In this document: one piece after another, positions 17,744-26,983 of the stretch
Layout: each line of letters opens with the position of its first letter
Position numbering within the stretch: position 1 is the first letter of the stretch
Origin: Halorubrum sp. Hd13
Lineage (GTDB): Archaea; Halobacteriota; Halobacteria; Halobacteriales; Haloferacaceae
DNA: 64,000 bases
Assembly: GCF_002252755.1 (NCBI RefSeq)
Contig: NZ_NHOY01000115.1
Coordinates: forward strand, 1-64,000
Reading direction: 5' to 3'
Notes under the pieces: model-generated
What the model was told of the DNA's origin: nothing
The model's input: the letters and a program-made list of their open reading frames with translations, nothing else
The model's database searches: none
Translations under genes and position numbers: made by a program

Positions 17744-17836
17744 GAGCGGTCGGGGAGCGGAGCGCCCGAGCACGGCCGGGACCGGCTCTCCCGAGCACGG
17801 CCGTGACCGGATCGGCGGTCGCGCCGACCGCGACGC

Positions 17837-18232
17837 TCACTCCGACGCGGCGGCGTCGCGCGCCGTGCTCCGGCTGACGAACGCCGCGTACGCGGCGACG
17901 AGGATACCGAACAGGCCGACCGTGCCGACCGCGGCGATCGCCGGGAAGTCCGCGAGCGGCGCGATCTCCCCCTCGGGCGCCGCGACGACGTCGACGACGC
18001 CGGTTCCGACCGACAGCACCAGCACGGCGATCCACAGCGTCCCGACGGCGTACCCGAGCTCGACGAGCCGGTCGGCGCGAACCGCGTGCGCGACGACGAC
18101 GGCGCCGCCGATGACCGGAATCGCGACCAGCGGCCTCGTCGGGTCGGGGAGCAGGACGCTCCCGCCGAGCGCGATCGCCGTCCAGTAGACGGCGACGGCG
18201 ACGACCGTGCGGAGCCAGTCGAGGACGGACAC
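17837..18232 (-). CDS. Four-TM hypothetical membrane protein
   Basis: This 131-aa protein has four hydrophobic segments (about 5-27, 34-49, 58-78 and 100-118) and a short charged C-tail ending in AAASE. I do not recognise a family. It is the only gene on this strand here and faces the M29 gene head-on, so it must have its own promoter, likely in the 18240-18330 region that also carries a duplicated sequence. Confidence 0.65.
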   Translation of the reverse strand: MSVLDWLRTVVAVAVYWTAIALGGSVLLPDPTRPLVAIPVIGGAVVVAHAVRADRLVELGYAVGTLWIAVLVLSVGTGVVDVVAAPEGEIAPLADFPAIAAVGTVGLFGILVAAYAAFVSRSTARDAAASE

Positions 18233-18272
18233 GAGGGATGATTTCGACGGGGCGCCACAAAACGGCCGGGGA

Positions 18273-18329
18273 ACGCGCCGGAACCGGGCCGCGGCGGTGT
18301 TCGACGCGCCGGAACCGGGCCGCGGCGGT
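18273..18329. repeat. Duplicated 26-bp promoter-proximal sequence
   Basis: The 26-bp block beginning ACGCGCCGGAACCGGGCCGC occurs identically at 18273-18298 and 18304-18329. The second copy abuts the TATA-like TATTTATG that serves the amphi-Trp gene; the first is followed by unrelated bases. Confidence 0.85.
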
Positions 18330-18360
18330 ATTTATGTCCCGGGAACGCGTACGCTCGCCT

Positions 18361-18645
18361 ATGACTGAAAAAGTACTCTTCGAGTCGGAGAGCCGACGGA
18401 GCCGCGAGGAGATTGCCGCGTATCTCCGGACCGTCGTCGAGTCGCTGGAGTCAGGGAGCGGGATCACGTTCACCCGCGGCGACGAGTCGGTGACGATGGA
18501 CCCCCCGGCCCGGCCGACGTTCGAGGTGAAAGTGGAGCGCGAGGGGCCCGCCGACGGTCCCGGAGAGCTGAGCGTCGAGTTCGAGTTGGAGTGGGACGAG
18601 GACGGCGAGAGCGGCGGCGCCGACGGGGAACTGGAGATCGAGTAA
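18361..18645 (+). CDS. Amphi-Trp domain-containing protein
   Basis: This 94-aa acidic protein matches the small amphi-Trp family of haloarchaea. The N-terminal stretch is EKVLFESESRRSREEIAAYLRTVV, followed by SGSGITFTRGDESVTMDPP, FEVKVERE and the final FELEWDE. The family's function is unknown. The start ATG lies ~28 nt after TATTTATG, so the mRNA is probably leaderless. It converges with the response regulator gene 17 nt away. Confidence 0.8.
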   Translation: MTEKVLFESESRRSREEIAAYLRTVVESLESGSGITFTRGDESVTMDPPARPTFEVKVEREGPADGPGELSVEFELEWDEDGESGGADGELEIE

Positions 18646-18662
18646 CGGCGGTCGCCGCCGGG

Positions 18663-19220
18663 CTACGTGACGCTGCTCGGGACCTCGACGAACGCGTCGC
18701 GCGCGGAGAGGTGGTCGAGCGTGTCGTCGACGCGGTCGCGGATCGACTCCATCCGCTCGATGAGCTCCTCGTACTCGTCGGTCCCCGTCGTGCCGGCGGC
18801 CTCCAGCGTGGCCTTCTTCGAGGCCAGCGCGAAGAACTCCTGGCTGTGCTCGTCGAACTCCGCGCGGTAGAGCAGCACCTCTACGAGCGTCAGCAGGTCC
18901 TCTTTCGTCACCGGTTTCGTCTTGTAGTCGTCGAACGGCATGTCGACGATGTCGACGTCGGGCTCGACCGCGGTCAGCATCGCGACGCGGGCGTCGTGAC
19001 CGGCCTCGCGCATGGACGAGAGCACCTCGTGGCCGGTCATGTCGGGCATCCGCCGGTCGAGGAGGACGACGTCGACCGACTCGTCCATCTGCTCCAGCGC
19101 CGCCTCGCCGCCGGTCGCGACCCGGACGTCGTACGCCGAGTCGAGGTACACCCGGTACAGCTCGGCGAGGTCGGGCTCGTCGTCGACCGCGAGGACCGTC
19201 GCCGGTGTCTCGTCGCTCAT
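18663..19220 (-). CDS. HalX-domain response regulator
   Basis: The 185-aa protein has a receiver domain: ATVLAVDDEPD with the acidic pair near residues 14-15, phospho-acceptor Asp in VDVVLLDRRMPD near residue 56, and Lys in DYKTKPV. A C-terminal alpha-helical HalX domain follows (KEDLLTLVEVLLYRAEFD onward), found in haloarchaeal bacteriorhodopsin-activator-like regulators. No DNA-binding domain is obvious. No histidine kinase is encoded nearby. ATG 19220 gives the normal receiver N-terminus; a longer frame to 19340 gives only basic, non-family sequence. Confidence 0.9.
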   Translation of the reverse strand: MSDETPATVLAVDDEPDLAELYRVYLDSAYDVRVATGGEAALEQMDESVDVVLLDRRMPDMTGHEVLSSMREAGHDARVAMLTAVEPDVDIVDMPFDDYKTKPVTKEDLLTLVEVLLYRAEFDEHSQEFFALASKKATLEAAGTTGTDEYEELIERMESIRDRVDDTLDHLSARDAFVEVPSSVT

Positions 19221-19298
19221 GGTCGGTGGACCTCGCCCCGAGTATCGCCTGTCGGAGACGCCGGCGCGGCGCGGTCGACGACCGTTCTTGCGCTCATG

Positions 19299-19320
19299 AT
19301 GCCGCCTACGAACGCGGCAT
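19299..19320. promoter_or_regulatory. Inverted repeat between response regulator and PAN genes
   Basis: ATGCCGC at 19299-19305 is mirrored by GCGGCAT at 19314-19320 around an 8-nt spacer. It lies just after a TATA-like GTTTTAA (minus strand, ~19321-19327) and ~80 nt before the response regulator start. That places it around the likely transcription start, as for a repressor site or a hairpin in the leader. Confidence 0.4.
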
Positions 19321-19480
19321 GTTAAAACGTTGACCCACAATTATCGATCCTGATATCCGGCTCGGCGGCGGCGCGGTCGCCGGTCCGGTGCGGGATGGAG
19401 GGTTGCGCCGCGCGGTCGGAACGGGGAACCACCGTGACCCAAAGGCACATTTATGCGCGCTCCGTATCGGGACACAACGA

Positions 19481-20704
19481 ATGTCTCATAGCCCCTCACT
19501 GCCCGACCGCCCCCGTCTCGAGCTCGATCCGGAGATGAGCGAGACGGAGCGGCTCGAAGCGATCCGCCAGCACTACCGGCGGATCCTGCAGGTGAACGAA
19601 GAACTGGAGCAGCGGCTCGACGACGCGCAGGGCCGCCGCGGCGAACTGAAGACCGACGTCGACGAGCTGAAACGCGAGAACGAGGTGCTGAAAACCTCCT
19701 CGCTGTACATCGCGTCGGTCGAAGAGATCACGGACGACGGCGTCGTCATCAAACAGCACGGCAACAACCAAGAGGTGCTGACGCAGGCGGCGACCCGACT
19801 CGACGAGGACCTCCGCGCCGGCGACCGCGTCGCGATCAACGACTCCTTCGCGGTCCAGCAGGTGCTCGACGACGAAACCGACTCCCGCGCCCAGGCGATG
19901 GAGGTCACCGAGTCGCCGGACGTCGAGTACGCCGACATCGGCGGGATCGACGACCAGATCCGGGAGGTCCGCGAGGCCGTCGAAGACCCGCTGGAGAACC
20001 CCGAGCAGTTCGAGGCCGTCGGCGTCGAGCCCCCGAGCGGCGTCCTGCTCCACGGCCCGCCGGGCACGGGGAAGACGATGCTCGCGAAGGCCGTCGCGAA
20101 CGAGTCCGACGCGACGTTCATCAAGATGGCCGGCTCCGAGCTGGTCCGGAAGTTCATCGGCGAGGGCGCGCGGCTCGTCCGCGACCTGTTCGAGCTGGCG
20201 TCCGAGCGCGAGCCCGCCGTCATCTTCATCGACGAGATCGACGCCGTCGCCGCCAAGCGGACGGACTCGAAGACCTCCGGCGACGCCGAGGTCCAGCGGA
20301 CGATGATGCAGTTGCTCTCCGAGATGGACGGCTTCGACGACCGCGGCGAGGTGCGGATCATGGCCGCGACCAACCGCTTCGACATGCTCGATGAGGCGAT
20401 CCTGCGTCCGGGCCGGTTCGACCGCCTCATCGAGGTGCCCGAGCCCGACGCCGAGGGCCGCGCGCGCATCCTCGAGATCCACACGCAGCACATGAACGTC
20501 GCCGAGGGGACGGACGTCTCCGAGGTCGCCGCGGATCTGGAGGGGTACAGCGGGGCCGACATCGCCTCGCTGGCGACCGAGGCCGGCATGTTCGCGATCC
20601 GCGACGGTCGCACCGAAGTCACGCAGGCAGACTTCGAGTCGGCCCGCGAGAAGCTCCAGGACGCGGAGCAGACCGAAGAGCAGGTCATCAACTACCAGTA
20701 CTAG
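19481..20704 (+). CDS. pan: Proteasome-activating nucleotidase (PAN)
   Basis: The 407-aa AAA+ ATPase has an N-terminal coiled coil (~20-70), an OB domain ([22 protein letters not shown]) and the AAA module. Walker A is GPPGTGKTM, Walker B is IFIDEID and the arginine-finger region is [11 protein letters not shown] hexamers unfold substrates and feed them to the 20S proteasome. The C-terminus is NYQY, so the penultimate residue is Gln, not the Tyr of the canonical HbYX docking motif. ATG 19481 lies ~28 nt after a CATTTATG box. No proteasome subunit gene is adjacent. Confidence 0.95.
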   Translation: MSHSPSLPDRPRLELDPEMSETERLEAIRQHYRRILQVNEELEQRLDDAQGRRGELKTDVDELKRENEVLKTSSLYIASVEEITDDGVVIKQHGNNQEVLTQAATRLDEDLRAGDRVAINDSFAVQQVLDDETDSRAQAMEVTESPDVEYADIGGIDDQIREVREAVEDPLENPEQFEAVGVEPPSGVLLHGPPGTGKTMLAKAVANESDATFIKMAGSELVRKFIGEGARLVRDLFELASEREPAVIFIDEIDAVAAKRTDSKTSGDAEVQRTMMQLLSEMDGFDDRGEVRIMAATNRFDMLDEAILRPGRFDRLIEVPEPDAEGRARILEIHTQHMNVAEGTDVSEVAADLEGYSGADIASLATEAGMFAIRDGRTEVTQADFESAREKLQDAEQTEEQVINYQY

Positions 20705-20801
20705 TTCTGCGGCGAGAACGGTGAGGCCAGCGGCCCGCGTTTTGACATCGGCTGTGGTCGGTTCGTAACTCCTTAGCGCGGTGACCGTCGATCCGATCGT
20801 A

Positions 20802-21347
20802 ATGAACATCATCCACGTCGCCGGCGGCGTCGGCGTCGCCGACACGGCGATGGCCTCCTACGACGCGGCGCTCGCGGACGCGAACCTCCACAACTACAAC
20901 CTCGTGGCGGTCTCCTCCGTGGTCCCCGCGGAGGCGACCGTCGAGGCGGTCGCGGAGGCGCCCGACCTCGGCTCCGCCGGCAACCGGCTCACCGTGGTCG
21001 AGGCGCGTCGCACCGTCGGCCCGGACGACGAGGTGGACTTCCGGGAGGGTGGCCGCGCCGGCGCGGAGGACGCCGAGTCGAAGCGCGCCCCTCGACGCCG
21101 CCCGGACGTGGTCGCCGGACTCGGCTGGGCGACCGGCCCCGGCCCGGGCCTCTTCTACGAGGTGACCGGCGAGGACGCCGAGGACGTGCGCGAGCGGATC
21201 GAGACCGGGTTAGACGCCGGCGCGGAGCTTCGCGACTGGGATCTGCCCGACCGCGAGGTCCGCGTCGAGACGGCGGCCTCGGCGCCGGAGCGGTACACGA
21301 CCGCGGTCGTGATCGCCGCGTACGGCCGGTCGGAGCCGATCCTGTAG
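20802..21347 (+). CDS. pdaD: Pyruvoyl-dependent arginine decarboxylase
   Basis: The 181-aa proenzyme has the self-cleavage site LVAVSSVVP at residues 34-42. Cleavage between S38 and S39 would give the pyruvoyl alpha-subunit. It makes agmatine, which archaea need for polyamines and for agmatidine in tRNA-Ile. A charged segment around residues 80-103 (REGGRAGAEDAESKRAPRRR) looks like a halophilic insertion before the conserved GLGWATGPGPGLFYEV block. The start ATG 20802 gives MNIIHVAGG; the GTG at 20781 is less likely. Confidence 0.9.
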   Translation: MNIIHVAGGVGVADTAMASYDAALADANLHNYNLVAVSSVVPAEATVEAVAEAPDLGSAGNRLTVVEARRTVGPDDEVDFREGGRAGAEDAESKRAPRRRPDVVAGLGWATGPGPGLFYEVTGEDAEDVRERIETGLDAGAELRDWDLPDREVRVETAASAPERYTTAVVIAAYGRSEPIL

Positions 21348-21398
21348 TCCACGTACGCCGGCCGCTCTCCAAAATTTAATCACGCGGTAGCGGCTACC

Positions 21399-22754
21399 AT
21401 GTCATCTAATAACATGGTACTAAATAACGTCGACCGATACGATCCCGACCGGCTGTCGGACCTCGGGGACCGGGCGGTCGTGGTCGGCGGGAGCATGGCC
21501 GGACTGTGTGCCGCCCGCGTGCTCGACGACGCCTTCACGGCGGTGACAGTGCTCGAACGCGACGAGTTCCCCGACGGGCCGGAGACGCGCGACGGCGCAC
21601 CGCAGACGAGCCATCCGCACGCCATGCTGGAGGCGGGCCGCGCGACCCTCGAAGACCTGTTTCCGGGGTTCGGCGAGCGCCTCTTGATCGCCGGCGGACT
21701 GATGATCGACGCCGCGACCGAGATGCGCTACTACGAGGCCGGCGACTTCTTCGCCGACGGTCCCGACCGACTACCGATGTACTGCGCGAGTCGGGCGCTG
21801 TTCGAACACGTCGTTCGCGAGGCGGTCGCCGAGCGACCCGGGATCGCCCTCCGGGGGAACCGCAACTTCGTCGGCTACGACACCGACGGCGAGGGGCGAG
21901 TGACCGGCGTCAGCTACCGAGGTGAACGGGGAGCAGAGACGTCGCTAGACGCCGACCTCGTCGTCGACGCCACCGGTCGAACGAGCAGGACTCCGGCGTG
22001 GCTCTCGGCGCACGGGTACGAGGCCCCGCCGGAGGAGTCCGTCGAGATCGACGTGACCTATTCCACGGTCCGGGTCGACCGTCCCCGTGACGTCCGTCAT
22101 TCGATCTTCGTCCCGCCGGACCCACCCCGGACCCGCGGCGGCGCGGCGATTCCGGTCGAGGACGGCGAATGGGAGGTGATCGTCCAGGGCGTCCACGGCG
22201 ACGACACCCCCGGGGATCGGGAGGGACTGATCGCGTTCGCGGAGAGCCTTCCGGTCGACGAGCTCGGCGAGCTGGTCCGCGAGCGCGAGTGGACCGCCGA
22301 CGAGATCCACCGCTATCCGTTCCCGTCGAGCGTTCGGCGCCGGTACGAGCGGCTGGACGCGTTCCCCGACGGACTGGTCGTCACGGGCGACGCCGTCGCC
22401 AGCTTCAATCCCATCTACGGACAGGGGATGTCCGTCGCGGCGCTAGACGCGCTGTTGCTCCACCACGCGCTCGGTACCGGACTCGACGACCTCGCCCCGC
22501 GGTTCTTCGACGAGGCGGCCGACGTCGTCGACGCCGTCTGGAACGTCGCGGTCGGCGGCGACTTCCGGTTTCCCGAGACGACGGGACCGAAGCCGGCGGG
22601 GACGGACCTGTTCAACAGGTACGTCGACCGGCTCGTTCGGAAGGCCCACGCGGACGGCCGTCTCACCGATGCGTTCTACCGCGTGTTCCGCTTAGAACGA
22701 GAGCCGACGTCGCTGCTGCGACCGAGCGTCGCGTGGCGCGTCCTCCGTCCCTGA
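21399..22754 (+). CDS. FAD-dependent monooxygenase-like oxidoreductase
   Basis: This 451-aa flavoprotein has a Rossmann start, RAVVVGGSMAGLCAARVL near residue 25. The motif DLVVDATGRTSRTPAWL is near 185, and the late FAD motif GLVVTGDAVASFNPIYGQGMSVAALDA is near 325, as in the PHBH/epoxidase-like class. The chemistry is not predictable. A TTTAAT box ~25 nt before ATG 21399 supports the start; the next in-frame ATG is at 21414. It appears to be a single-gene unit. Confidence 0.85.
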   Translation: MSSNNMVLNNVDRYDPDRLSDLGDRAVVVGGSMAGLCAARVLDDAFTAVTVLERDEFPDGPETRDGAPQTSHPHAMLEAGRATLEDLFPGFGERLLIAGGLMIDAATEMRYYEAGDFFADGPDRLPMYCASRALFEHVVREAVAERPGIALRGNRNFVGYDTDGEGRVTGVSYRGERGAETSLDADLVVDATGRTSRTPAWLSAHGYEAPPEESVEIDVTYSTVRVDRPRDVRHSIFVPPDPPRTRGGAAIPVEDGEWEVIVQGVHGDDTPGDREGLIAFAESLPVDELGELVREREWTADEIHRYPFPSSVRRRYERLDAFPDGLVVTGDAVASFNPIYGQGMSVAALDALLLHHALGTGLDDLAPRFFDEAADVVDAVWNVAVGGDFRFPETTGPKPAGTDLFNRYVDRLVRKAHADGRLTDAFYRVFRLEREPTSLLRPSVAWRVLRP

Positions 22755-22811
22755 CGGGGTTCGGGCGCCGACGCCTTTTTTAACCGGCTCCGCGTACCCA
22801 GTGTGTCTTCG

Positions 22812-23189
22812 ATGAACGGCAACAACCCGTACGCCGGGGCACCGGGCGTGACGAACGCGGGCGAGCCCGCGGCCGTCAACCTCTCCCCCGACCAGGAACG
22901 GCGCCTCCGGCGCGCGGTCGCCGGAATCGTCTCTCGAACCGAATCGTATCTCCCGAACAGCTACGCCGTCGGCTCGGAGCTGTCGGTCGGCGCCAACGGG
23001 CCGCAGGCGACCGTCGCGGTCAACCCGCCGGCCGGACATCCCGTCTCGGCGGGGTTCACGCCGGATCCGGACGAGCTGGAGGCCGGGATCGCCGACGCCG
23101 ACACCGACGAGGTCGCCCGCGGGCTGGCCGCCAGCGCCGCGATGCAGGTGATGGACGCCGTCGGCGACGTCACGCCGACCGCGAAGTGA
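22812..23189 (+). CDS. DUF5811-like haloarchaeal protein
   Basis: This 125-aa protein begins MNGNNPYAGAPG and continues with an LSPDQERRLRRAVAGIVSRTESYLP helix and a glycine/proline-rich middle. It resembles the small haloarchaeal DUF5811 family of unknown function; that match is from memory and by eye. A GTG three codons upstream (22803) is an alternative start. A TTTTTTAA box ends at 22783, ~28 nt before the ATG. It converges with the deacylase gene only 7 nt away. Confidence 0.7.
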   Translation: MNGNNPYAGAPGVTNAGEPAAVNLSPDQERRLRRAVAGIVSRTESYLPNSYAVGSELSVGANGPQATVAVNPPAGHPVSAGFTPDPDELEAGIADADTDEVARGLAASAAMQVMDAVGDVTPTAK

Positions 23190-23196
23190 GTTCGGG

Positions 23197-24102
23197 CTAC
23201 TCCGCCGTTCCTTCCGTCGACCCCTCGCGCCCCGACTCCTCCTCCACGAACTCCTCCGCCGACGTCCCCTGCGCCGTCGTCCCGTCGGCGGGCTCGTCCG
23301 GCGGCTGCATGACGCCCTGCACGCGGCCGTAGATCCCGAATATATCCTCGTACCCGCGTTCGCTCGCGAGGATCGGGACGACTCCCTCCTCGTCGACGCG
23401 GTGGGTGTACACGTCGTCCTCGGCGAACACCGCGCCGCGCGGAATCTCCTCGAAGTTCCCGAAGTGGACGTGCGGCTCGCCGCCGCCCTTCGGCACCTCC
23501 TCGTCGCCCGCGACGACCGTCGTCTCGGTGAACGTGGGCGGCTCGTCGTCGAGCACGCCGTGCGCCCGGAGGAAGGCGAGACAGGCCTCGTAGCCGAACT
23601 CGACCGCCTCCTCGCTCCCCTGTCTGCCGACCTCGATCGAGACGGTGTGGGGGACGACGGAGTCGAGCGTCGTCGACCGCAGCTCGCCGGAGTCGACGAC
23701 GTACTCCACGGGCATCCCGGTCACGCTCCGGCGCACCGACTCGGTCGGGTCGCTGTAGATCGCGAACGGGGGCGGCGCGCTGTGCGAGGTGTGGAGCGCG
23801 AGCACCGCGTCCATCCCCTCCAGCTCGGCCGCGAGCCGCGGCGCGAGCGCCCGCTCGTACTCGTCGCTGTCGGGGTCGCCCGGGAAGACCCGGTTGAGGT
23901 CGGCCTCCGTGTACCGCGTTCCGGCCGCCAGCGCCCGCTCGTTTGCGATTATCAGTCGGACGCGTCCGCTCCCCGCGCCCGTCTCGTCGAGCTCGTCGGC
24001 GAGCCGTCTGACGATCCGCTCGCCGGCGGGCTCGTCGCCGTGGATCCCGCCGACGATCGCGACGCGAGCCGAGCCGGCCGACCCGCGCTCGATCGTTTCC
24101 AT
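23197..24102 (-). CDS. Succinylglutamate desuccinylase/aspartoacylase-type M14 metallohydrolase
   Basis: The 301-aa protein has the zinc site VGGIHGDEPAGERI near residue 17 (His and Glu ligands), DLNRVFPGDPDS near 67, and LALHTSHS near 100 for the third ligand. The downstream SIEVGRQG strand is also typical. These enzymes cleave N-acyl amino acids or trim peptides. The last ~35 residues are a disordered Glu/Thr tail. Substrate is unknown and no arginine catabolism genes are adjacent. Confidence 0.85.
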   Translation of the reverse strand: METIERGSAGSARVAIVGGIHGDEPAGERIVRRLADELDETGAGSGRVRLIIANERALAAGTRYTEADLNRVFPGDPDSDEYERALAPRLAAELEGMDAVLALHTSHSAPPPFAIYSDPTESVRRSVTGMPVEYVVDSGELRSTTLDSVVPHTVSIEVGRQGSEEAVEFGYEACLAFLRAHGVLDDEPPTFTETTVVAGDEEVPKGGGEPHVHFGNFEEIPRGAVFAEDDVYTHRVDEEGVVPILASERGYEDIFGIYGRVQGVMQPPDEPADGTTAQGTSAEEFVEEESGREGSTEGTAE

Positions 24103-24181
24103 GGAACACGGTACGCGCCGGTCGAATAATAAAGGGTGGCCGTTCGCTCGCGCGGCGCGGCCGCGACCCGTCGACGACGGC

Positions 24182-25801
24182 TTAGCGACGGAACCGGCGG
24201 CGGAGCGCAGTCCGGTACCGCTCCGCCAAGCGACGGGCGACGAGCCGGTCCCGGGGGTCGACGCCGAGGGTGCGTAGCGTCGCCGCGTACGCCGCGAGAC
24301 CGATCGCGGCGCCGACGACGACCGCGGCTCGACCGGGGACGGCCGCGCGGACCGCCCGCATCGCGAGGATGGCCACGCCCCCGGCCGCCAGCGGCGTGAG
24401 GAACGTCCGGTCGAACGGCCACAGCCCCTCGAACCGGCGGAGCAGTAGCACTTGGATCCCGTTCTGGGCGGCGATCGCGAGCGACGTGCCGAGCGCGGCG
24501 CCGACGAGCCCGAAGCGCACGACGAACGCGTAGGTCAACGCGACGTTGAGGACCGCGAGCAGCCAGTCGAGCGCCATCCGGGCGTACTGGTGGTCGGTCA
24601 TCATGAGGAGCCAGCCGGTCGCGCCGACGGCGCTGCCGACGAACACCCCGCCGAGGTAGACGACGAGGGGGACGTACCCCGCGACGTACGGGTCGCCGAA
24701 CAGCCCGAGCAGCTCCCGGCCGTACACCGCGAGGACGGCGAGTATCGGGACGACCGCCGTGACGATCTGCCGAGTCACCGAGGCGTACACCGCGTTCAGC
24801 GTCGCCGTCCGGCCGTTCCCGTACAGCTCCGAGGCGACGGGCGGGAGGAGCTGGTTAAAGGACATGAGCGGGATCCACGCGATCGCGATCAGCACGAGCA
24901 CGACGTTGTACACCCCCGCGGCCGTTGCGGTCAGGAGCGCCCCCACGAGCAGCACGTCGACGCGGTTCTGGAACACCTTCCCGAGGCTGCTCATCGCGAC
25001 CGGCGCCGCGTGGTCGTAGAAGCGCCGCGCCTCCAGCCGGGCGCCCCGCAGCGACGGGACGACCCCGGTCACCCGCGCGGCGAGCGGAACGGCGACCGCC
25101 GCGAGCAGCGCGGTCGCGGCGACGATGCCGACGGCGACGCCCCCGATCGAGTAGCCCAGCGCCAGCGCCGCGACCGCGGCGACGAGGCGGACTCCCGGGC
25201 GGAGCAGCTTGTTGAAGGCGATCTCGCCGCGCGCCGAGCCGACGGCGCGGAAGATCCCCGACGCGACCATGACGACGCCGAGGAACCCGACGAGGAAGCC
25301 GAACGCCCGCATCGCGCCCGGGAAGGCCGCTTCTCCGACAGTGAGGTCGTTGATCCGCGGCGCGGCCAGCCAGACGCCCGCGGCGATGGCGGCGCCGAAG
25401 CCGAGCGTCGTCGCGTACGCGAGCCCTGCGACGACGCCCCGGCGTCGCGGGTCGTCCGCGTACTCTGGGAGGTACCGCTGTAGCGCCGGCACGCTCCCGA
25501 AGGTGACGAGCCGAGACAGGAGCTGGGCGATCCGCCACGCCAGCGCGTAGACGCCGTACGCCGTCGGGCCGAGCCCCCGCGCGAGGACGAACTCGGTCGC
25601 CGCCGTCAGCGCTCGCTGCCCGGAGACGCCGCCGGACGTGACCACGGCGCCGTGAGCGATGGTCACGAGCGCCTCGCGCTCGTCGTCGGGGATCGAATCG
25701 GTATCGCCGTCGCTCGGGGCGTCGTCGCCCGGGGCGTCGCTACCGCTCGCGGACTCGTCTGGGGGGCTGCCGTCGGTTTCGGCGCTGGCTCCGTCGACCA
25801 C
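24182..25801 (-). CDS. Flippase / polysaccharide biosynthesis membrane protein (MOP superfamily)
   Basis: The 539-aa protein has a ~50-residue acidic, Ser/Asp-rich N-terminus followed by 12-14 hydrophobic segments. The Wzx-like elements are QRALTAATEFVLARGLGPTAYGVYALAWR near residue 65 and an RVDVLLVGALLTATAAGVYNV block near 275. It probably flips lipid-linked oligosaccharides for surface glycosylation, although no glycosyltransferases lie next to it. The start is uncertain: GTG 25801 is the first good codon after the upstream gene's stop at 25870, and no ATG is available nearby. Confidence 0.8.
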   Translation of the reverse strand: MVDGASAETDGSPPDESASGSDAPGDDAPSDGDTDSIPDDEREALVTIAHGAVVTSGGVSGQRALTAATEFVLARGLGPTAYGVYALAWRIAQLLSRLVTFGSVPALQRYLPEYADDPRRRGVVAGLAYATTLGFGAAIAAGVWLAAPRINDLTVGEAAFPGAMRAFGFLVGFLGVVMVASGIFRAVGSARGEIAFNKLLRPGVRLVAAVAALALGYSIGGVAVGIVAATALLAAVAVPLAARVTGVVPSLRGARLEARRFYDHAAPVAMSSLGKVFQNRVDVLLVGALLTATAAGVYNVVLVLIAIAWIPLMSFNQLLPPVASELYGNGRTATLNAVYASVTRQIVTAVVPILAVLAVYGRELLGLFGDPYVAGYVPLVVYLGGVFVGSAVGATGWLLMMTDHQYARMALDWLLAVLNVALTYAFVVRFGLVGAALGTSLAIAAQNGIQVLLLRRFEGLWPFDRTFLTPLAAGGVAILAMRAVRAAVPGRAAVVVGAAIGLAAYAATLRTLGVDPRDRLVARRLAERYRTALRRRFRR

Positions 25802-25869
25802 GGATCGGTTCCATCCGTCCTGTCTCGTCTCGGGAGAAAAGCGACTCGTTCCGTCGCCGACCCCCTTCG

Positions 25870-26889
25870 CTACCAGCGGTGGTGGACGTGCTCGCGGACG
25901 CGCTCGTCGTACGCCTCGCGGACCGTCTCGTGGGCGGCCTCGCCGAGGGGCGGAGCGTCGCTGACGGCCGCGTTCGCGCGGACGTGCTCGGGCGTCGTCG
26001 ACCCCGGGATCACGGTCGAGACGGCGTCGTGATCGAGGATCCACCGGAGCGAGAACTGCGCGAGCGAGAGGCCGTCGCCGGTCGCGTCGGTCGGGTCGGC
26101 GGCGACCGCGTCGGCGCGGGCCGCGAGCGCGTCGGCCGCGTCCAGTCCGGCCTCGTAGGGGACGCCGGCGAACGTCTCGCCGACGTCGAAGGCGTCGCCG
26201 TCGCGGTTGTAGTTGCGGTGGTCGTTCTCCGGGAACACGTCGTCCCGCGAAAGCGCGCCGGTCAGCAGGCCGGAGGCGAGCGGGACCCGACAGATCACGC
26301 CCACGTCGCGCTCGGCGGCCCGGTCGAGGAACAGGTCGGCCGGGCGCTGGCGGAAGGGGTTGAAGATGATCTGGACCGACTCGACGCCGGGGTACTCGAC
26401 CGCCTTGAGCCCCTCCTCGACGCGCTCGACGCTGACGCCGTACTCCGCTATCCGCCCCTCGTCAGCGAGCGTCGCGAGAGCCTCGAACGTCTCCGGTCGG
26501 TAGTAGACGTCGGTCGGCGGGCAGTGAAGTTGGACCAGGTCCAGCGTCTCGATCCCGAGGTTCTCGCGCGAGCGATTCACGAACCGACGGAGGTTCGCCT
26601 CGGTGTACCCGTCGGCGACGTGGGGGTCGAGCCGTCGGCCGGCCTTCGTCGCGACCGTCACGTCGCCGCGCGCGATGTCGCCTTCGAGGACCTCGCCGAG
26701 GATCTGCTCCGAGCGCCCGTCGCCGTACACGTCGGCGGTGTCGAAGAAGTCGATCCCGGCGTCGCGGGCGGTCTCGACGGCCGCCACGGCCTCGGACTCG
26801 CTCACGTCGCCCCAGTCGCTCCCGATCTGCCACGAGCCGTAGCCGACCTCGCTGACCGCGCCGACGTCCCCGAGCGTGCGGTGATTCAT
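25870..26889 (-). CDS. Aldo/keto reductase
   Basis: The 339-aa TIM-barrel protein has the AKR hallmarks: GIDFFDTADVYGDGRSEQILG near residue 45 (catalytic Asp and Tyr), VATKAGRRLD with the Lys, a DLVQLHCPP strand with the His, and VSTVIPGSTTPEHVRAN near 300 for NADP binding. It reduces carbonyl compounds with NADPH; the substrate is unknown. The flippase follows 68 nt downstream on the same strand and may be co-transcribed. Confidence 0.92.
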   Translation of the reverse strand: MNHRTLGDVGAVSEVGYGSWQIGSDWGDVSESEAVAAVETARDAGIDFFDTADVYGDGRSEQILGEVLEGDIARGDVTVATKAGRRLDPHVADGYTEANLRRFVNRSRENLGIETLDLVQLHCPPTDVYYRPETFEALATLADEGRIAEYGVSVERVEEGLKAVEYPGVESVQIIFNPFRQRPADLFLDRAAERDVGVICRVPLASGLLTGALSRDDVFPENDHRNYNRDGDAFDVGETFAGVPYEAGLDAADALAARADAVAADPTDATGDGLSLAQFSLRWILDHDAVSTVIPGSTTPEHVRANAAVSDAPPLGEAAHETVREAYDERVREHVHHRW

Positions 26890-26983
26890 GTTCACTCCCA
26901 ATTGGTCCGGGCGCGGGCAAGGGCGTTCCGGAGGCGGAACCGCGGGGGAACGACCGGGCGACCGGCAACGGTGACGACGATCT

